From positions 62,001 through 126,000 of the forward strand of contig NZ_JIAV01000001.1 in the NCBI RefSeq assembly GCF_000620645.1: DNA of 64,000 nt, given 5' to 3'. The notes under the pieces were generated by a model, which saw only the letters and a list, made by a program, of their open reading frames with translations, was not told the DNA's origin and did not search any database. The translations under genes and the position numbers were made by a program. This DNA is from Nocardioides sp. URHA0032. GTDB taxonomy: Bacteria > Actinomycetota > Actinomycetes > Propionibacteriales > Nocardioidaceae. This document shows positions 33,369 to 41,789 of this stretch, piece after piece (the first letter of the stretch is position 1; the number at the start of each line of letters is the position of its first letter).

Positions 33369-35798
33369 ATGAGCAGCCCGATACCGCTTCCCGGACTCGA
33401 GTCCGTCGCGCCCGACGAACCCCGCACCACCAGGAGCGGTCCCACCGCCGAGGAGCTCCTCGAGGGGCTCAACGAGCCGCAGCGCGCGGCCGTCGTCCAC
33501 GAGGGCGCGCCGCTGCTCGTCGTGGCCGGCGCCGGCTCCGGCAAGACCCGGGTGCTGACCCGCCGGATCGCGTGGCTGATCCAGGAGCGGAAGGCCCACC
33601 CGGGCTCGATCCTGGCGATCACCTTCACCAACAAGGCGGCCGCCGAGATGAAGGAGCGGGTCGAGGAGCTGGTCGGCAAGCGCGCCCGGATCATGTGGGT
33701 CTCGACGTTCCACTCGGCCTGCGTGCGGATCCTCCGCAAGGAGGTCACTGCGTTCGACAAGGTGGGGCTGGGCTACAAGTCCAACTTCTCCATCTACGAC
33801 GCGGCCGACCAGAAGCGGTTGATGACGCTGGTCTGCAACGACCTCGACCTCGACCCGCGCCGCTACCAGCCCGGAGCGCTGCTGCACTGGGTCTCGAACC
33901 AGAAGAACGAGCTGCGCGACGCCGAGGACGCCACCAAGGACGCGCGCAACCACCTCGAGGAGACGTACGCCGCGGCGTACACGACCTACCAGCGGCGCCT
34001 CCGCGAGGCGAACGCCCTCGACTTCGACGACCTGATCATGCTCACCGTGCACCTCTTCCAGCAGTTCCCGGAGGTCCGCGAGACCTACCGGCGGCGGTTC
34101 CGGCACGTGCTGGTCGACGAGTACCAGGACACCAACCACGCGCAGTACGCCTTCATCCACGAGCTGTGCGCGGACCCGCTGGAGGAGAAGGGGCTGACCG
34201 AGCCCGAGCGGGTCGAGCCTGCCGAGCTGATGGTGGTCGGTGACGCGGACCAGTCGATCTACGCCTTCCGTGGCGCGAACATCCGCAACATCCTCGACTT
34301 CGAGCAGGACTTCCCGAACGCCACCTCGATCCTGCTGGAGCAGAACTACCGCTCCACGCAGACCATCCTGACCGCCGCCAACTCCGTGATCGGGCACAAC
34401 AAGGGGCGCAAGGACAAGCGGCTCTGGTCGGACGCGGGCGACGGTGAGCGGATCGTGGGGTACGTCGCGGACGACGAGCACGACGAGGCGCGGTTCGTCA
34501 GCGAGGAGATCGACAAGCTCACCGACGCGAAGGCCTACCGGCCCGGCGACGTGGCCGTCTTCTACCGGACCAACGCGCAGTCTCGGGTGTTCGAGGAGGT
34601 CTTCATCCGCCTCGGCATGCCGTACAAGGTCGTCGGCGGCGTGCGGTTCTACGAGCGGCGTGAGGTCCGCGACGCGCTGGCGTACCTGCGGATGCTGGTC
34701 AACCCCGCCGACCAGGTGTCGCTGCGGCGGATCCTGAACACCCCCAAGCGCGGCATCGGCGACCGCGCGGTGGCCTGCGTGAACGCGCTCGCCGAGCGCG
34801 ACCGGATCACGTTCTGGGAGGCGCTGCGCAGGGCGGAGGACGCCCCCGGCCTCGCGACCCGGTCCCTGACCCAGATCCAGGGGTTCGTGGCGATGGTCGA
34901 GGAGCTCCAGTCGATGGTGGACGGGGGTGAGCGCCCCGACGTCGTCCTGGAGGCCACCCTCGCGCGGTCGGGCTACCTCACCTCCCTCGAGGAGAGCGAC
35001 GACCCGCAGGACGAGACCCGGCTGGAGAACCTGGCCGAGCTCGTCGCGGTCGCCCGCGAGTTCGCCGACGACCCCCAGGCCGGCCCGTCCGCCGACCCCG
35101 CCGACGTCGAGGCGGGCACGGTCGCGCCGGGGCTCGGCGACTTCCTGGAGCGGGTCGCACTGGTCGCGGACGCCGACCAGATCCCCGACGACGACCCGGA
35201 CCAGTCCGGCGTGGTCACGCTGATGACCCTGCACACCGCGAAGGGGCTGGAGTTCCCGGTGGTGTTCCTGACCGGGCTCGAGGACGGCGTGTTCCCGCAC
35301 GCCCGCGCCCTCGGCGACCAGCCCGAGCTCGAGGAGGAGCGCCGGCTGGCGTACGTCGGGGTCACCCGCGCCCGCGAGCGCCTCTACCTCTCGCGTGCCG
35401 TCGTGCGGTCCGCCTGGGGCGCGCCGTCGCACAACCCCGGCTCCCGGTTCCTCGACGAGCTCCCCGTCGACCTCGTGGACTGGCGGCGCACCGAGGCCGC
35501 GCAGACCCGGTGGGGCCGGCCGGACCTCTCCGGCGGCCAGCGCTTCGGCGAGCCGACCGCGGCGGGCCGACGGAACTTCTCCGCGGCGGCCGTGCGCGCC
35601 GACGCCGCCGCACGGGCGAAGCCGGCCCGCGAGATCCCGAGCCTGGAGCCCGGCGACCGGGTGCTGCACGACTCCTTCGGCATGGGCACCGTGGTCGCGC
35701 TCGAGGGCGCCGCCGACAAGACCGTCGCGTCGATCGACTTCGGGTCCGAGGGCGTGAAGCGGCTGCTGCTGCGCTACGCGCCCGTGGAGAAGCTCTGA
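33369..35798 (+). CDS. pcrA: ATP-dependent DNA helicase PcrA/UvrD (superfamily 1A)
   Basis: 809 residues from ATG 33369. The helicase motifs are in order: Q motif LNEPQRAAV (near 38), Walker A VAGAGSGKTRVLTRR (near 58), Ia FTNKAAAEMKER, II VDEYQDTN (near 252), III GDADQSIYAFRGA (near 293), IV RTNAQSR, V MTLHTAKGLEFPVVF (near 620) and VI YVGVTRARERLYLS. The C-terminal end (about 755-805) has the RNA polymerase-interacting PcrA tail pattern GDRVLHDSFGMGTVVALEG. It acts 3' to 5' in nucleotide excision repair, replication restart and clearing stalled transcription. Confidence 0.97.
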   Translation: MSSPIPLPGLESVAPDEPRTTRSGPTAEELLEGLNEPQRAAVVHEGAPLLVVAGAGSGKTRVLTRRIAWLIQERKAHPGSILAITFTNKAAAEMKERVEELVGKRARIMWVSTFHSACVRILRKEVTAFDKVGLGYKSNFSIYDAADQKRLMTLVCNDLDLDPRRYQPGALLHWVSNQKNELRDAEDATKDARNHLEETYAAAYTTYQRRLREANALDFDDLIMLTVHLFQQFPEVRETYRRRFRHVLVDEYQDTNHAQYAFIHELCADPLEEKGLTEPERVEPAELMVVGDADQSIYAFRGANIRNILDFEQDFPNATSILLEQNYRSTQTILTAANSVIGHNKGRKDKRLWSDAGDGERIVGYVADDEHDEARFVSEEIDKLTDAKAYRPGDVAVFYRTNAQSRVFEEVFIRLGMPYKVVGGVRFYERREVRDALAYLRMLVNPADQVSLRRILNTPKRGIGDRAVACVNALAERDRITFWEALRRAEDAPGLATRSLTQIQGFVAMVEELQSMVDGGERPDVVLEATLARSGYLTSLEESDDPQDETRLENLAELVAVAREFADDPQAGPSADPADVEAGTVAPGLGDFLERVALVADADQIPDDDPDQSGVVTLMTLHTAKGLEFPVVFLTGLEDGVFPHARALGDQPELEEERRLAYVGVTRARERLYLSRAVVRSAWGAPSHNPGSRFLDELPVDLVDWRRTEAAQTRWGRPDLSGGQRFGEPTAAGRRNFSAAAVRADAAARAKPAREIPSLEPGDRVLHDSFGMGTVVALEGAADKTVASIDFGSEGVKRLLLRYAPVEKL

Positions 35799-35844
35799 CC
35801 CTCCTCGTTGGCGGATCGGGACCCGGTGAGGTGGGCCGCTCGTT

Positions 35845-35890
35845 GGTCGAGTAGCCGTCGTGAGGAACGAGCGACGGCGTATCGAGACCC
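35845..35890 (+). repeat. Dispersed repeat copy, forward orientation
   Basis: Ends GGTCGAGTAGC and GTATCGAGACC around a 23-nt centre with CCGTCG...CGACGG complementarity. Together with the inverted copy at 35931-35985 it forms a head-to-head pair in the gap between convergent pcrA and the M23 gene. Confidence 0.75.
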
Positions 35891-35930
35891 GATGAGGTGC
35901 CGGGCCGAGGACGAGCCGCTCAACCCGACG

Positions 35931-35985
35931 GGTCTCGATACGCCCGCCGCGACTTCGTCCCGCAGTCGCGCCGAGCTACTCGACC
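35931..35985 (-). repeat. Dispersed repeat copy, inverted orientation
   Basis: The reverse complement begins GGTCGAGTAGC and ends GTATCGAGACC. The pair with 35845-35890 can fold into one long imperfect hairpin, so it may also end transcription from both sides. A smaller hairpin GATCTGA / TCAGATC (35992-36018) runs into the M23 stop codon. Confidence 0.75.
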
Positions 35986-36016
35986 ACCATCGATCTGACC
36001 GGCTCCGCCGCTCAGA

Positions 36017-37006
36017 TCAAGGGTGCAGCCCGTGGACCACCAGGGCCTCGTACGGGTCGACCGGGTCGCCGGCGCCGGGCCGGACCTCGAGGTGGAGGTG
36101 CGGACCGGTGGTGTTGCCGGTGGAGCCGACGTAGCCGATCAGGTCGCCGGCGTGGACCTCCTGGCCGACGTCCACGGCGTAGGAGTTCTGGTGGCAGAAC
36201 CAGAGCTCGGTGCCGTCGTCCAGGGTGATCACGGTCTTGTTGCCGTACGCGCCGTCGTACCCGACGGAGGTGACGACACCGTTCGCGACCGCGTGGATCG
36301 GGGTGCCGGTGGGCGCCGCGAAGTCCAGGCCGGTGTGGAAGTGCGACCAGAGGCCGGAGTACTCACCGAAGCCGGCGGTCAGGTGGTAGGCGCCCGGGTC
36401 GACCGGCAGCACCCACTGGTTGAGCTTGAGCTTGGCCGCCTGCTGCTCGGCCTGCTGCGCGAACTTCGCCAGCGCGGCGTCGCGCTGCTTGAGCTGGCTC
36501 TCGGCCTGGTCGACGAGCTGGGCGTCGGCAGCGTCCGCGAGGGCGTCGCGGCGCGAGTCGCGCGAGACCGTCTGGCGGTCGAGCAGGCTGACGCTGGAGA
36601 CGTCGCTGGCGCCGCTGAGGGCGCTGGCCTGGCTGAACTTCGCGGCGTCGTCGCCCAGGCCGCCGCCCGCCGCCGTGAGCGCGCCGCCCGCGGAGATCGC
36701 GAGGGCCGCGACGCCGAGCAGGATCGGAGGGGAGGGCAGGCCGCGGAAGAGAGGGCCGCGCGTCGAGGAGTGGCGGCTGGCGACGCGCTTGCCGGCGGGG
36801 GTGCCGTGGGACTTCTGGCTCGGACGGGGCTGCTCGTTCTCGGTCGTGGGTGCGGCGGTGATCGCTGCGGCACGTTCGATGCGGTCGGCCTTCGCGGGCT
36901 TGTCGGCCCTGCGCTTCCCGACCGCGGTGGTCGCGGCGGCGACCGGGGTCGGGAGGTCCGAGGGACGGCGGCTGGGGCCGCGACGATCCGCTCGGTGGTT
37001 ACCCAT
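36017..37006 (-). CDS. M23-family peptidoglycan endopeptidase (LytM-type)
   Basis: 329 residues from ATG 37006, with GGAGAG 7 nt upstream; more distant starts lack a ribosome-binding site. A Lys/Arg/Pro-rich cytoplasmic N-terminus of about 105 residues is followed by one hydrophobic helix (near 112-135), a coiled-coil region (about 150-200, Gln/Ala/Lys-rich) and a C-terminal M23 domain. Zinc-site motifs are HFHTGLDFAAPTGTPIHAVA (near 240) and GPHLHLEVR (near 305), the HxxxD and HxH metal ligands. It cuts cell-wall peptides or activates amidases outside the membrane. Confidence 0.93.
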   Translation of the reverse strand: MGNHRADRRGPSRRPSDLPTPVAAATTAVGKRRADKPAKADRIERAAAITAAPTTENEQPRPSQKSHGTPAGKRVASRHSSTRGPLFRGLPSPPILLGVAALAISAGGALTAAGGGLGDDAAKFSQASALSGASDVSSVSLLDRQTVSRDSRRDALADAADAQLVDQAESQLKQRDAALAKFAQQAEQQAAKLKLNQWVLPVDPGAYHLTAGFGEYSGLWSHFHTGLDFAAPTGTPIHAVANGVVTSVGYDGAYGNKTVITLDDGTELWFCHQNSYAVDVGQEVHAGDLIGYVGSTGNTTGPHLHLEVRPGAGDPVDPYEALVVHGLHP

Positions 37007-37179
37007 GAATATTCTCTCCGCTGCTCGGGGGTTCAGACGGCGAGGCCCGACTGTAACGGACTGATCACGGTCGTGGGGAATCGATGCGGCGCTCAGTGGG
37101 TAATTCTGGAGGTCGACCTCCGGTCGACCGACACCGCCCCCCGCCCCGGGCCGAGGCGTGACCCTCCTCACGCGTCGGC

Positions 37180-37185
37180 TAGCCT
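37180..37185 (+). promoter_or_regulatory. -10 element TAGCCT of the B12-binding gene
   Basis: TAGCCT ends 6 nt before ATG 37192, a leaderless arrangement. Confidence 0.55.
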
Positions 37186-37191
37186 GCGCTC

Positions 37192-37602
37192 ATGACGAGC
37201 ACCGCCCCCACGCGACGGATCCGGATCGTGGTCGGCAAGCCCGGCCTCGACGGGCATGACCGGGGCGCGAAGATCGTCGCTCGCGCGCTGCGGGACGCCG
37301 GCCACGAGGTGGTCTACACCGGCCTGCACCAGACGCCGGAGCAGATCGTCGAGACCGCGATCCAGGAGGACGCCGACCTGATCGGTCTCTCCGTGCTCTC
37401 GGGCGCGCACATGACGCTGTTCAAGAAGCTCGTCGAGCTGCTCCGCGAGCGCGACGCGTCGGACATCGTGGTGTTCGGAGGCGGGATCATCCCGGAGGAG
37501 GACATCCCGCTGCTCGAGGAGATCGGCGTCGCCAAGGTGTTCACGCCGGGCGCCCCGACCACCGAGATCACCGGCTGGGTGGCCGAGCACTTCGCCGAGT
37601 GA
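37192..37602 (+). CDS. Free-standing cobalamin (B12)-binding domain protein
   Basis: 136 residues, a complete Rossmann-like B12-binding domain and nothing else. The base-off/His-on motif DxHxxG is present as [12 protein letters not shown] (near 22). [13 protein letters not shown] (near 65) and [15 protein letters not shown] (near 92) complete the dimethylbenzimidazole pocket. It corresponds to the C-terminal domain of methylmalonyl-CoA-type mutases. Here it must pair in trans with a mutase large subunit encoded elsewhere. Because such mutases make succinyl-CoA, its position 170 bp before sucCD is meaningful. Confidence 0.92.
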   Translation: MTSTAPTRRIRIVVGKPGLDGHDRGAKIVARALRDAGHEVVYTGLHQTPEQIVETAIQEDADLIGLSVLSGAHMTLFKKLVELLRERDASDIVVFGGGIIPEEDIPLLEEIGVAKVFTPGAPTTEITGWVAEHFAE

Positions 37603-37771
37603 CCGCGGGCCGAGACCTCACCGAGGGGTGCCCCACGTCACGTCGGCCCGCCCTCGTCGTACGCCCGAGGCCGGGACTAAGGTGCGAAGGACACCCCTGA
37701 GCACGTCGCGGGCGCCCTGTGGAATGCCATGGGCAGCGCCCGCCCGCTCCGACTAGAGACTTGGTGGATCA

Positions 37772-38938
37772 GTGGATCTGATGGAGTACCAGGCGAAGGA
37801 GCTCTTCGCCAAGCACGGTGTGGTGACGACGCTCGGCGTCGTCGTCGAGACCGCCGAGGCCGCGAAGGCGGCCGCCGAGGAGATCGGCGGTGTGACCGTC
37901 GTCAAGGCGCAGGTCAAGGCCGGCGGCCGCGGCAAGGCGGGCGGCGTGAAGCTCGCCAAGACCGCCGACGAGGCGTTCGAGCACGCGTCGAACATCCTGG
38001 GCATGGAGATCAAGGGCCTCCGGGTCAACCGGGTCCTGGTCACGCCGGCGACCCCGCCGGAGGAGGAGTACTACTTCTCCTTCCTGCTCGACCGCGCGAA
38101 CCGCCGGTACCTGTGCATCGCCTCCGTCGAGGGCGGCGTCGAGATCGAGGAGGTCGCCAAGACCAACCCGGACGCCGTGAAGCAGATCCCGATCGACCCC
38201 GGCGCCGGCGTCGACGAGGCGAAGGCCCGGGCGATCGCCACCGAGGCGAAGTTCCCCGAGCCCGTCTTCGAGCAGGCCGTGGCGATGATCCAGTCGCTGT
38301 ACCGGGTCTTCGTCGAGGAGGACGCCACGCTGGTCGAGGTCAACCCGCTCGCGCGGCTGGCCGACGACAAGCTCGAGGCGCTGGACGGCAAGGTGTCGCT
38401 GGACGACAACGCCTCCGAGGTCCGGCACCCGGACCACGAGCAGTTCGAGATCCGCGAGGAGGCCGACCCGCTCGAGGCGAAGGCCAAGGACAAGGGCCTC
38501 AACTACGTCAAGCTCGACGGCCAGGTCGGCATCATCGGCAACGGCGCCGGGCTGGTCATGTCCACGCTCGACGTCGTCGCGTACGCCGGTGAGAAGCACG
38601 GCGGCGTGAAGCCGGCGAACTTCCTCGACATCGGCGGCGGCGCGAACGCACAGGTGATGGCCGACGGCCTCGACGTGATCCTGCACGACCCGCAGGTCAA
38701 GAGCGTGTTCGTGAACGTCTTCGGCGGCATCACGGCGTGCGACGAGGTCGCGAACGGCATCAAGGGCGCGCTGGAGATCCTCGGTGACGAGGAGAACAAG
38801 CCCCTCGTCGTACGCCTCGACGGCAATAACGTGGCGGAGGGACGCCGGATCCTCCAGGAGCTGGACCACCCGCTGGTGACCCTGGTCGACACGATGGACG
38901 GTGCGGCCGACAAGGCCGCCGAGCTCGCGAACGCGTAA
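37772..38938 (+). CDS. sucC: Succinyl-CoA synthetase, ADP-forming, beta subunit
   Basis: 388 residues from GTG 37772. The ATP-grasp domain covers about 1-235, starting [16 protein letters not shown], with [16 protein letters not shown] near 48 and [19 protein letters not shown] near 188. The CoA-ligase domain has [18 protein letters not shown] near 255 and [16 protein letters not shown] near 312. It makes succinate plus ATP/GTP from succinyl-CoA in the TCA cycle, together with SucD 13 nt downstream. The leader holds a bulged GC hairpin (37709-37742) and a TAGAGA hexamer at 37754. Confidence 0.97.
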   Translation: MDLMEYQAKELFAKHGVVTTLGVVVETAEAAKAAAEEIGGVTVVKAQVKAGGRGKAGGVKLAKTADEAFEHASNILGMEIKGLRVNRVLVTPATPPEEEYYFSFLLDRANRRYLCIASVEGGVEIEEVAKTNPDAVKQIPIDPGAGVDEAKARAIATEAKFPEPVFEQAVAMIQSLYRVFVEEDATLVEVNPLARLADDKLEALDGKVSLDDNASEVRHPDHEQFEIREEADPLEAKAKDKGLNYVKLDGQVGIIGNGAGLVMSTLDVVAYAGEKHGGVKPANFLDIGGGANAQVMADGLDVILHDPQVKSVFVNVFGGITACDEVANGIKGALEILGDEENKPLVVRLDGNNVAEGRRILQELDHPLVTLVDTMDGAADKAAELANA

Positions 38939-38951
38939 GGACGAGAAGCAG

Positions 38952-39833
38952 ATGTCTATCTACCTCAACAAGGACTCCAAGATCATCGTCCAGGGCATGA
39001 CGGGCGGGATGGGCTCCAAGCACACCACCCTGATGCTCGACGCCGGCTCGAACATCGTCGGCGGCGTGAACGCGCGCAAGGCGGGCACCTCCGTCGAGCT
39101 CGGCGGCCAGGAGCTGCCGGTGTTCGGCACCGTCAAGGAGGCGATGGCCGAGACCGGCGCCGACGTGTCGGTGGTCTTCGTGCCGCCGGCGTTCACCAAG
39201 GACGCCTGCATCGAGGCCATCGACGCCGGCATCGGCCTGCTGGTGGTCATCACCGAGGGGGTGCCCGTCCAGGACACCGCCGAGGTGTGGTCCTACCTGC
39301 AGGGCAAGCAGACCCGGATGATCGGCCCGAACTGCCCCGGCATCATCACGCCCGGCGAGTCGCTGGCCGGGATCACCCCGCACACGATCGCGGGCACGGG
39401 CCCGGTCGGCCTGGTCTCGAAGTCCGGCACGCTGACCTACCAGATGATGTTCGAGCTGCGGGACCACGGCTTCTCGACCGCCATCGGCATCGGCGGCGAC
39501 CCGGTCATCGGCACCACCCACATCGACGCGCTCGAGGCGTTCGAGGCGGACCCCGACACCAAGGCGATCGTGATGATCGGCGAGATCGGCGGCGACGCCG
39601 AGGAGCGTGCGGCGGCGTACATCAAGGACCACGTCACCAAGCCGGTCGTCGGCTACGTCGCCGGCTTCACCGCGCCCGAGGGCAAGACGATGGGCCACGC
39701 CGGCGCCATCGTGTCCGGCTCGTCCGGCACCGCCCAGGCGAAGAAGGAGGCCCTCGAGGCCGTCGGCGTCAAGGTCGGCAAGACGCCGTCCGAGACCGCC
39801 GAGCTGATGCGGGAGATCCTCAAGAGCCTCTGA
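38952..39833 (+). CDS. sucD: Succinyl-CoA synthetase, alpha subunit
   Basis: 293 residues from ATG 38952, starting [20 protein letters not shown]. The N-terminal CoA-binding Rossmann domain has GGVNARKAG and the C-terminal ligase domain has [11 protein letters not shown]. The phosphorylated active-site His249 lies in [17 protein letters not shown]. It forms the catalytic heterodimer with SucC, whose stop is 13 nt upstream. A 16-bp terminator hairpin follows the stop after 9 nt. Confidence 0.97.
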   Translation: MSIYLNKDSKIIVQGMTGGMGSKHTTLMLDAGSNIVGGVNARKAGTSVELGGQELPVFGTVKEAMAETGADVSVVFVPPAFTKDACIEAIDAGIGLLVVITEGVPVQDTAEVWSYLQGKQTRMIGPNCPGIITPGESLAGITPHTIAGTGPVGLVSKSGTLTYQMMFELRDHGFSTAIGIGGDPVIGTTHIDALEAFEADPDTKAIVMIGEIGGDAEERAAAYIKDHVTKPVVGYVAGFTAPEGKTMGHAGAIVSGSSGTAQAKKEALEAVGVKVGKTPSETAELMREILKSL

Positions 39834-39842
39834 GCTCGACAC

Positions 39843-39880
39843 GCGAACGGCCCCGGACGGTCTCGTCCGGGGCCGTTCGC
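39843..39880. terminator. Bidirectional terminator between sucD and the YCII gene
   Basis: GCGAACGGCCCCGGAC (39843-39858) pairs perfectly with GTCCGGGGCCGTTCGC (39865-39880), a 16-bp stem with loop GGTCTC. It lies between convergent genes and can serve both. Confidence 0.85.
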
Positions 39881-39886
39881 CGTCCG

Positions 39887-40261
39887 TCACTCGCCGGGGG
39901 CGTCCGGGCCTTCGGAGACCTGGCGCAGGGTCGCGACCATGCTGACCTCGGGCCAGTGCTTCGCGTGCAGCGCCGCGAACTCCTCCTGGTCGGCCACGGC
40001 CTCCTCCAGGGAGTCGTACTGCATCAGCGCCCAGCCGCCGACGACCTCCTTGGCCTCGGCGTACGGCCCGTCGACGCGGCTGACCTCGCCCTGACGGACC
40101 ACGAAGTTCACGGCGTCCTCGGTGCCGAACAGGCCGCCCCCGTCGAGGAACACGCCCGAGGCGGCGCGTTCGCCGATGTGGGCGTCCATCGCGTCGAACA
40201 GCGCCTGCGGGGGCGTCCCGACGCCCTCTTCCATCCGCACGAATCCCATGAAACGCGGCAT
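39887..40261 (-). CDS. YCII-related domain protein
   Basis: 124 residues from ATG 40261, with AGGAG 9 nt upstream. The dimeric alpha-beta barrel YCII fold is shown by MPRFMGFVRMEEG at the start, GVFLDGGGLFG (near 35), VDGPYAEAKEVVGGWALMQY (near 63) and the region DSLEEAVADQEEFAALHAKH (near 83). The VDGPYAEAKE box is the signature of the PhnB/YCII-like proteins often paired with ECF sigma factors in actinobacteria (ECF41/42-type context). An ECF sigma gene lies about 1 kb upstream. Confidence 0.9.
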   Translation of the reverse strand: MPRFMGFVRMEEGVGTPPQALFDAMDAHIGERAASGVFLDGGGLFGTEDAVNFVVRQGEVSRVDGPYAEAKEVVGGWALMQYDSLEEAVADQEEFAALHAKHWPEVSMVATLRQVSEGPDAPGE

Positions 40262-40442
40262 CTCGATCACTCCTCGTGGTTGCTGGTTCTGCTTCTCGCA
40301 CGTACGTCGAACGGTCGCCGGGTTCTTCGACACCGATCTCCGGAATCTCATGCCGCCGCGGTCTGCCGCTACCGGGACATCGAGGCCGATCCTAGGACGG
40401 GCCGGGGTCTCGTTCGCCCCCAACCGCAGCCCGCGCGTGTCA

Positions 40443-41204
40443 TCAGCAATCGCCGGGACCGAACTCGCACATCGCGGCGACGACGTCGGTCGAGCGCTCC
40501 TCGAGAAGGTCAGCGGTCTGCTGGACCACCTGCGGGTCGCCACCGCCCATGGCGTAGGTCGTGTCGACGAGGAGTGCGTTGCCGACGCGGACGACCTGGT
40601 GGACGAACATGTCGCCGGCGTCGGACATGTGGTCGGCGTACACGATCGACCCGTCGCCGATCTCCGACGGCACCACCTCTGCCGAGCGGTTCTTGCCGGT
40701 GGTCTGCGCCGCACACCCCTCGACGTTCGCGTCGAGGGCCTGGAGGGCGGCGTCGGCGTCGCGCTCGCTCGGGTAGAGCGCCAGCGTCCGGTCGGCCCCG
40801 CCCTCGATCTCCCCGGTGTAGATGGCCTGGCGGATGTCGGTCGTGGTCCCGTCCGGGTTCCACGCCTCGCTCTCGCAGACGTCGACGGCCTGCTGCTCGT
40901 AGTCGTCCCGGGTCTTCGTGGAGGCCGGCATGCCCTCGGTGAGCGGGAAGCTCGCCGGGATCTCGTGCACCCACCTGACCGAGGGTGACGGGGACGGCGC
41001 GACCGGCGGCTCCGAGGACGTGCGGTCGTTCGCCATCACCGCGAACGGCGTGGCGATGGCCGCGATGACGGCGAGGCCGCCGACGGCGGCGATGGCGTTG
41101 TTGCGCCGGCGGATCCGGTCGCCGCGACGGCGCACCTCTCCGGGAGGCAGCGGGGTGGTGTGGGGCATGGTGAAGCCTTCGAGCTCATCGATGGGGTCAG
41201 GCAT
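40443..41204 (-). CDS. Single-pass membrane protein, probable regulator of the adjacent ECF sigma factor
   Basis: 253 residues. A short cytoplasmic N-terminus with a basic RRRGDRIRRRN stretch is followed by one helix (about 36-57) and a 190-residue ectodomain with four Cys (CESEAW, EGCAAQ, CEFGPGDC). Parts of the ectodomain (GDGSIVYADH, VVRVGNALLV, a final helix before the end) resemble PknH-type extracellular sensor domains. The start overlaps the sigma gene by 8 bp, as expected for an anti-sigma or co-sensor, but I see no zinc anti-sigma motif. The related module occurs twice in the 41790-43634 protein. Confidence 0.72.
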   Translation of the reverse strand: MPDPIDELEGFTMPHTTPLPPGEVRRRGDRIRRRNNAIAAVGGLAVIAAIATPFAVMANDRTSSEPPVAPSPSPSVRWVHEIPASFPLTEGMPASTKTRDDYEQQAVDVCESEAWNPDGTTTDIRQAIYTGEIEGGADRTLALYPSERDADAALQALDANVEGCAAQTTGKNRSAEVVPSEIGDGSIVYADHMSDAGDMFVHQVVRVGNALLVDTTYAMGGGDPQVVQQTADLLEERSTDVVAAMCEFGPGDC

Positions 41205-41688
41205 GACTCGCTCCTTCGGTTCCGAGCAGTGCGGCGAGCGCGGTGCGGCCGCGGCTGAGCCGGGCCTTGACGGTTCCTTCGGGGACGCCCATCTCGCGGG
41301 CGACCTCCTGCACGGGCAGGTCGGCGATGTGGTGCAGCACCAGCGTCTGCCGCTGCGCCTCGGGGAGCCGCTTGAGCGCGGCGACCAGCGCCACGTGCGC
41401 CTCGCTGGGAGCGGCGGTCTCGGTGGGCAGCCCGACCGCCCGATCCACCGGGCGGCGGCTGCGGACGGTACGCCGCCAGCGGCTGACGGCCAGCCGGTAC
41501 GCCGTGGTGCGCACCCAGGCCTCGGGGTGCTCCGCCCGGTCCAGCTTCCTGCGGTGTGCCCAGGCCCTGGCGAACGCCTCCTGGACGCACTCCTGCGCCT
41601 CGTCGCGGTTGCCGATCATGGCGTACACCTGTGCCGTGACCCGCTGGAACGACGCGGAGTAGAAGTCGTCGAACTCGCGTTCGTCCAT
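41197..41688 (-). CDS. SigE-family ECF RNA polymerase sigma factor
   Basis: 163 residues. Region 2 (about 5-70) includes FDDFYSASFQRVTAQVYAMI, DEAQECVQEAFARAW and the -10 reading helix EAWVRTTAYRLAVSRWRR. Region 4 (about 98-155) has ALKRLPEAQRQTLVLHHIAD and the recognition helix PEGTVKARLSRGR. It is a small ECF sigma of the SigE family that would direct RNA polymerase to a stress regulon. A membrane partner gene follows with 8-bp overlap. Two stem-loops lie in the 100 bp before it. Confidence 0.95.
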   Translation of the reverse strand: MDEREFDDFYSASFQRVTAQVYAMIGNRDEAQECVQEAFARAWAHRRKLDRAEHPEAWVRTTAYRLAVSRWRRTVRSRRPVDRAVGLPTETAAPSEAHVALVAALKRLPEAQRQTLVLHHIADLPVQEVAREMGVPEGTVKARLSRGRTALAALLGTEGASHA

Positions 41689-41710
41689 CGACCCGTCCCG
41701 TCTCGTGTGC

Positions 41711-41731
41711 GACTCAGCGGGGCGCTGAGTC
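41711..41731 (-). promoter_or_regulatory. Perfect 9-bp hairpin in the ECF sigma leader
   Basis: GACTCAGCG-GGG-CGCTGAGTC lies 23 nt before the sigma start. It could be the end of the upstream transcript, an attenuator or an operator. No U-tract follows. Confidence 0.45.
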
Positions 41732-41758
41732 GGGAGGGATACGCCTCACCCGCGCACA

Positions 41759-41775
41759 CGGTTGCACGGCAACCG
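41759..41775 (-). terminator. Short stem-loop after the tethered sigma-like gene
   Basis: CGGTTGC-ACG-GCAACCG forms a 7-bp stem 15 nt after the 41790 stop on the minus strand. It is a plausible weak terminator between the two sigma genes. Confidence 0.4.
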
Positions 41776-41789
41776 GGGGAATTTCCGGA

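Noticed and set aside
37007..37171. Possible c-di-AMP (ydaO) riboswitch or N-terminal extension before the M23 peptidase gene
   Set aside because: M23 and Rpf genes in actinobacteria can have ydaO leaders, but I could not find the conserved junction sequences. The extension lacks a ribosome-binding site, and GGAGAG fits ATG 37006.
37603..37771. tRNA or riboswitch in the gap before sucC
   Set aside because: No cloverleaf or conserved riboswitch core can be drawn; there is only a bulged GC hairpin and a weak -10.
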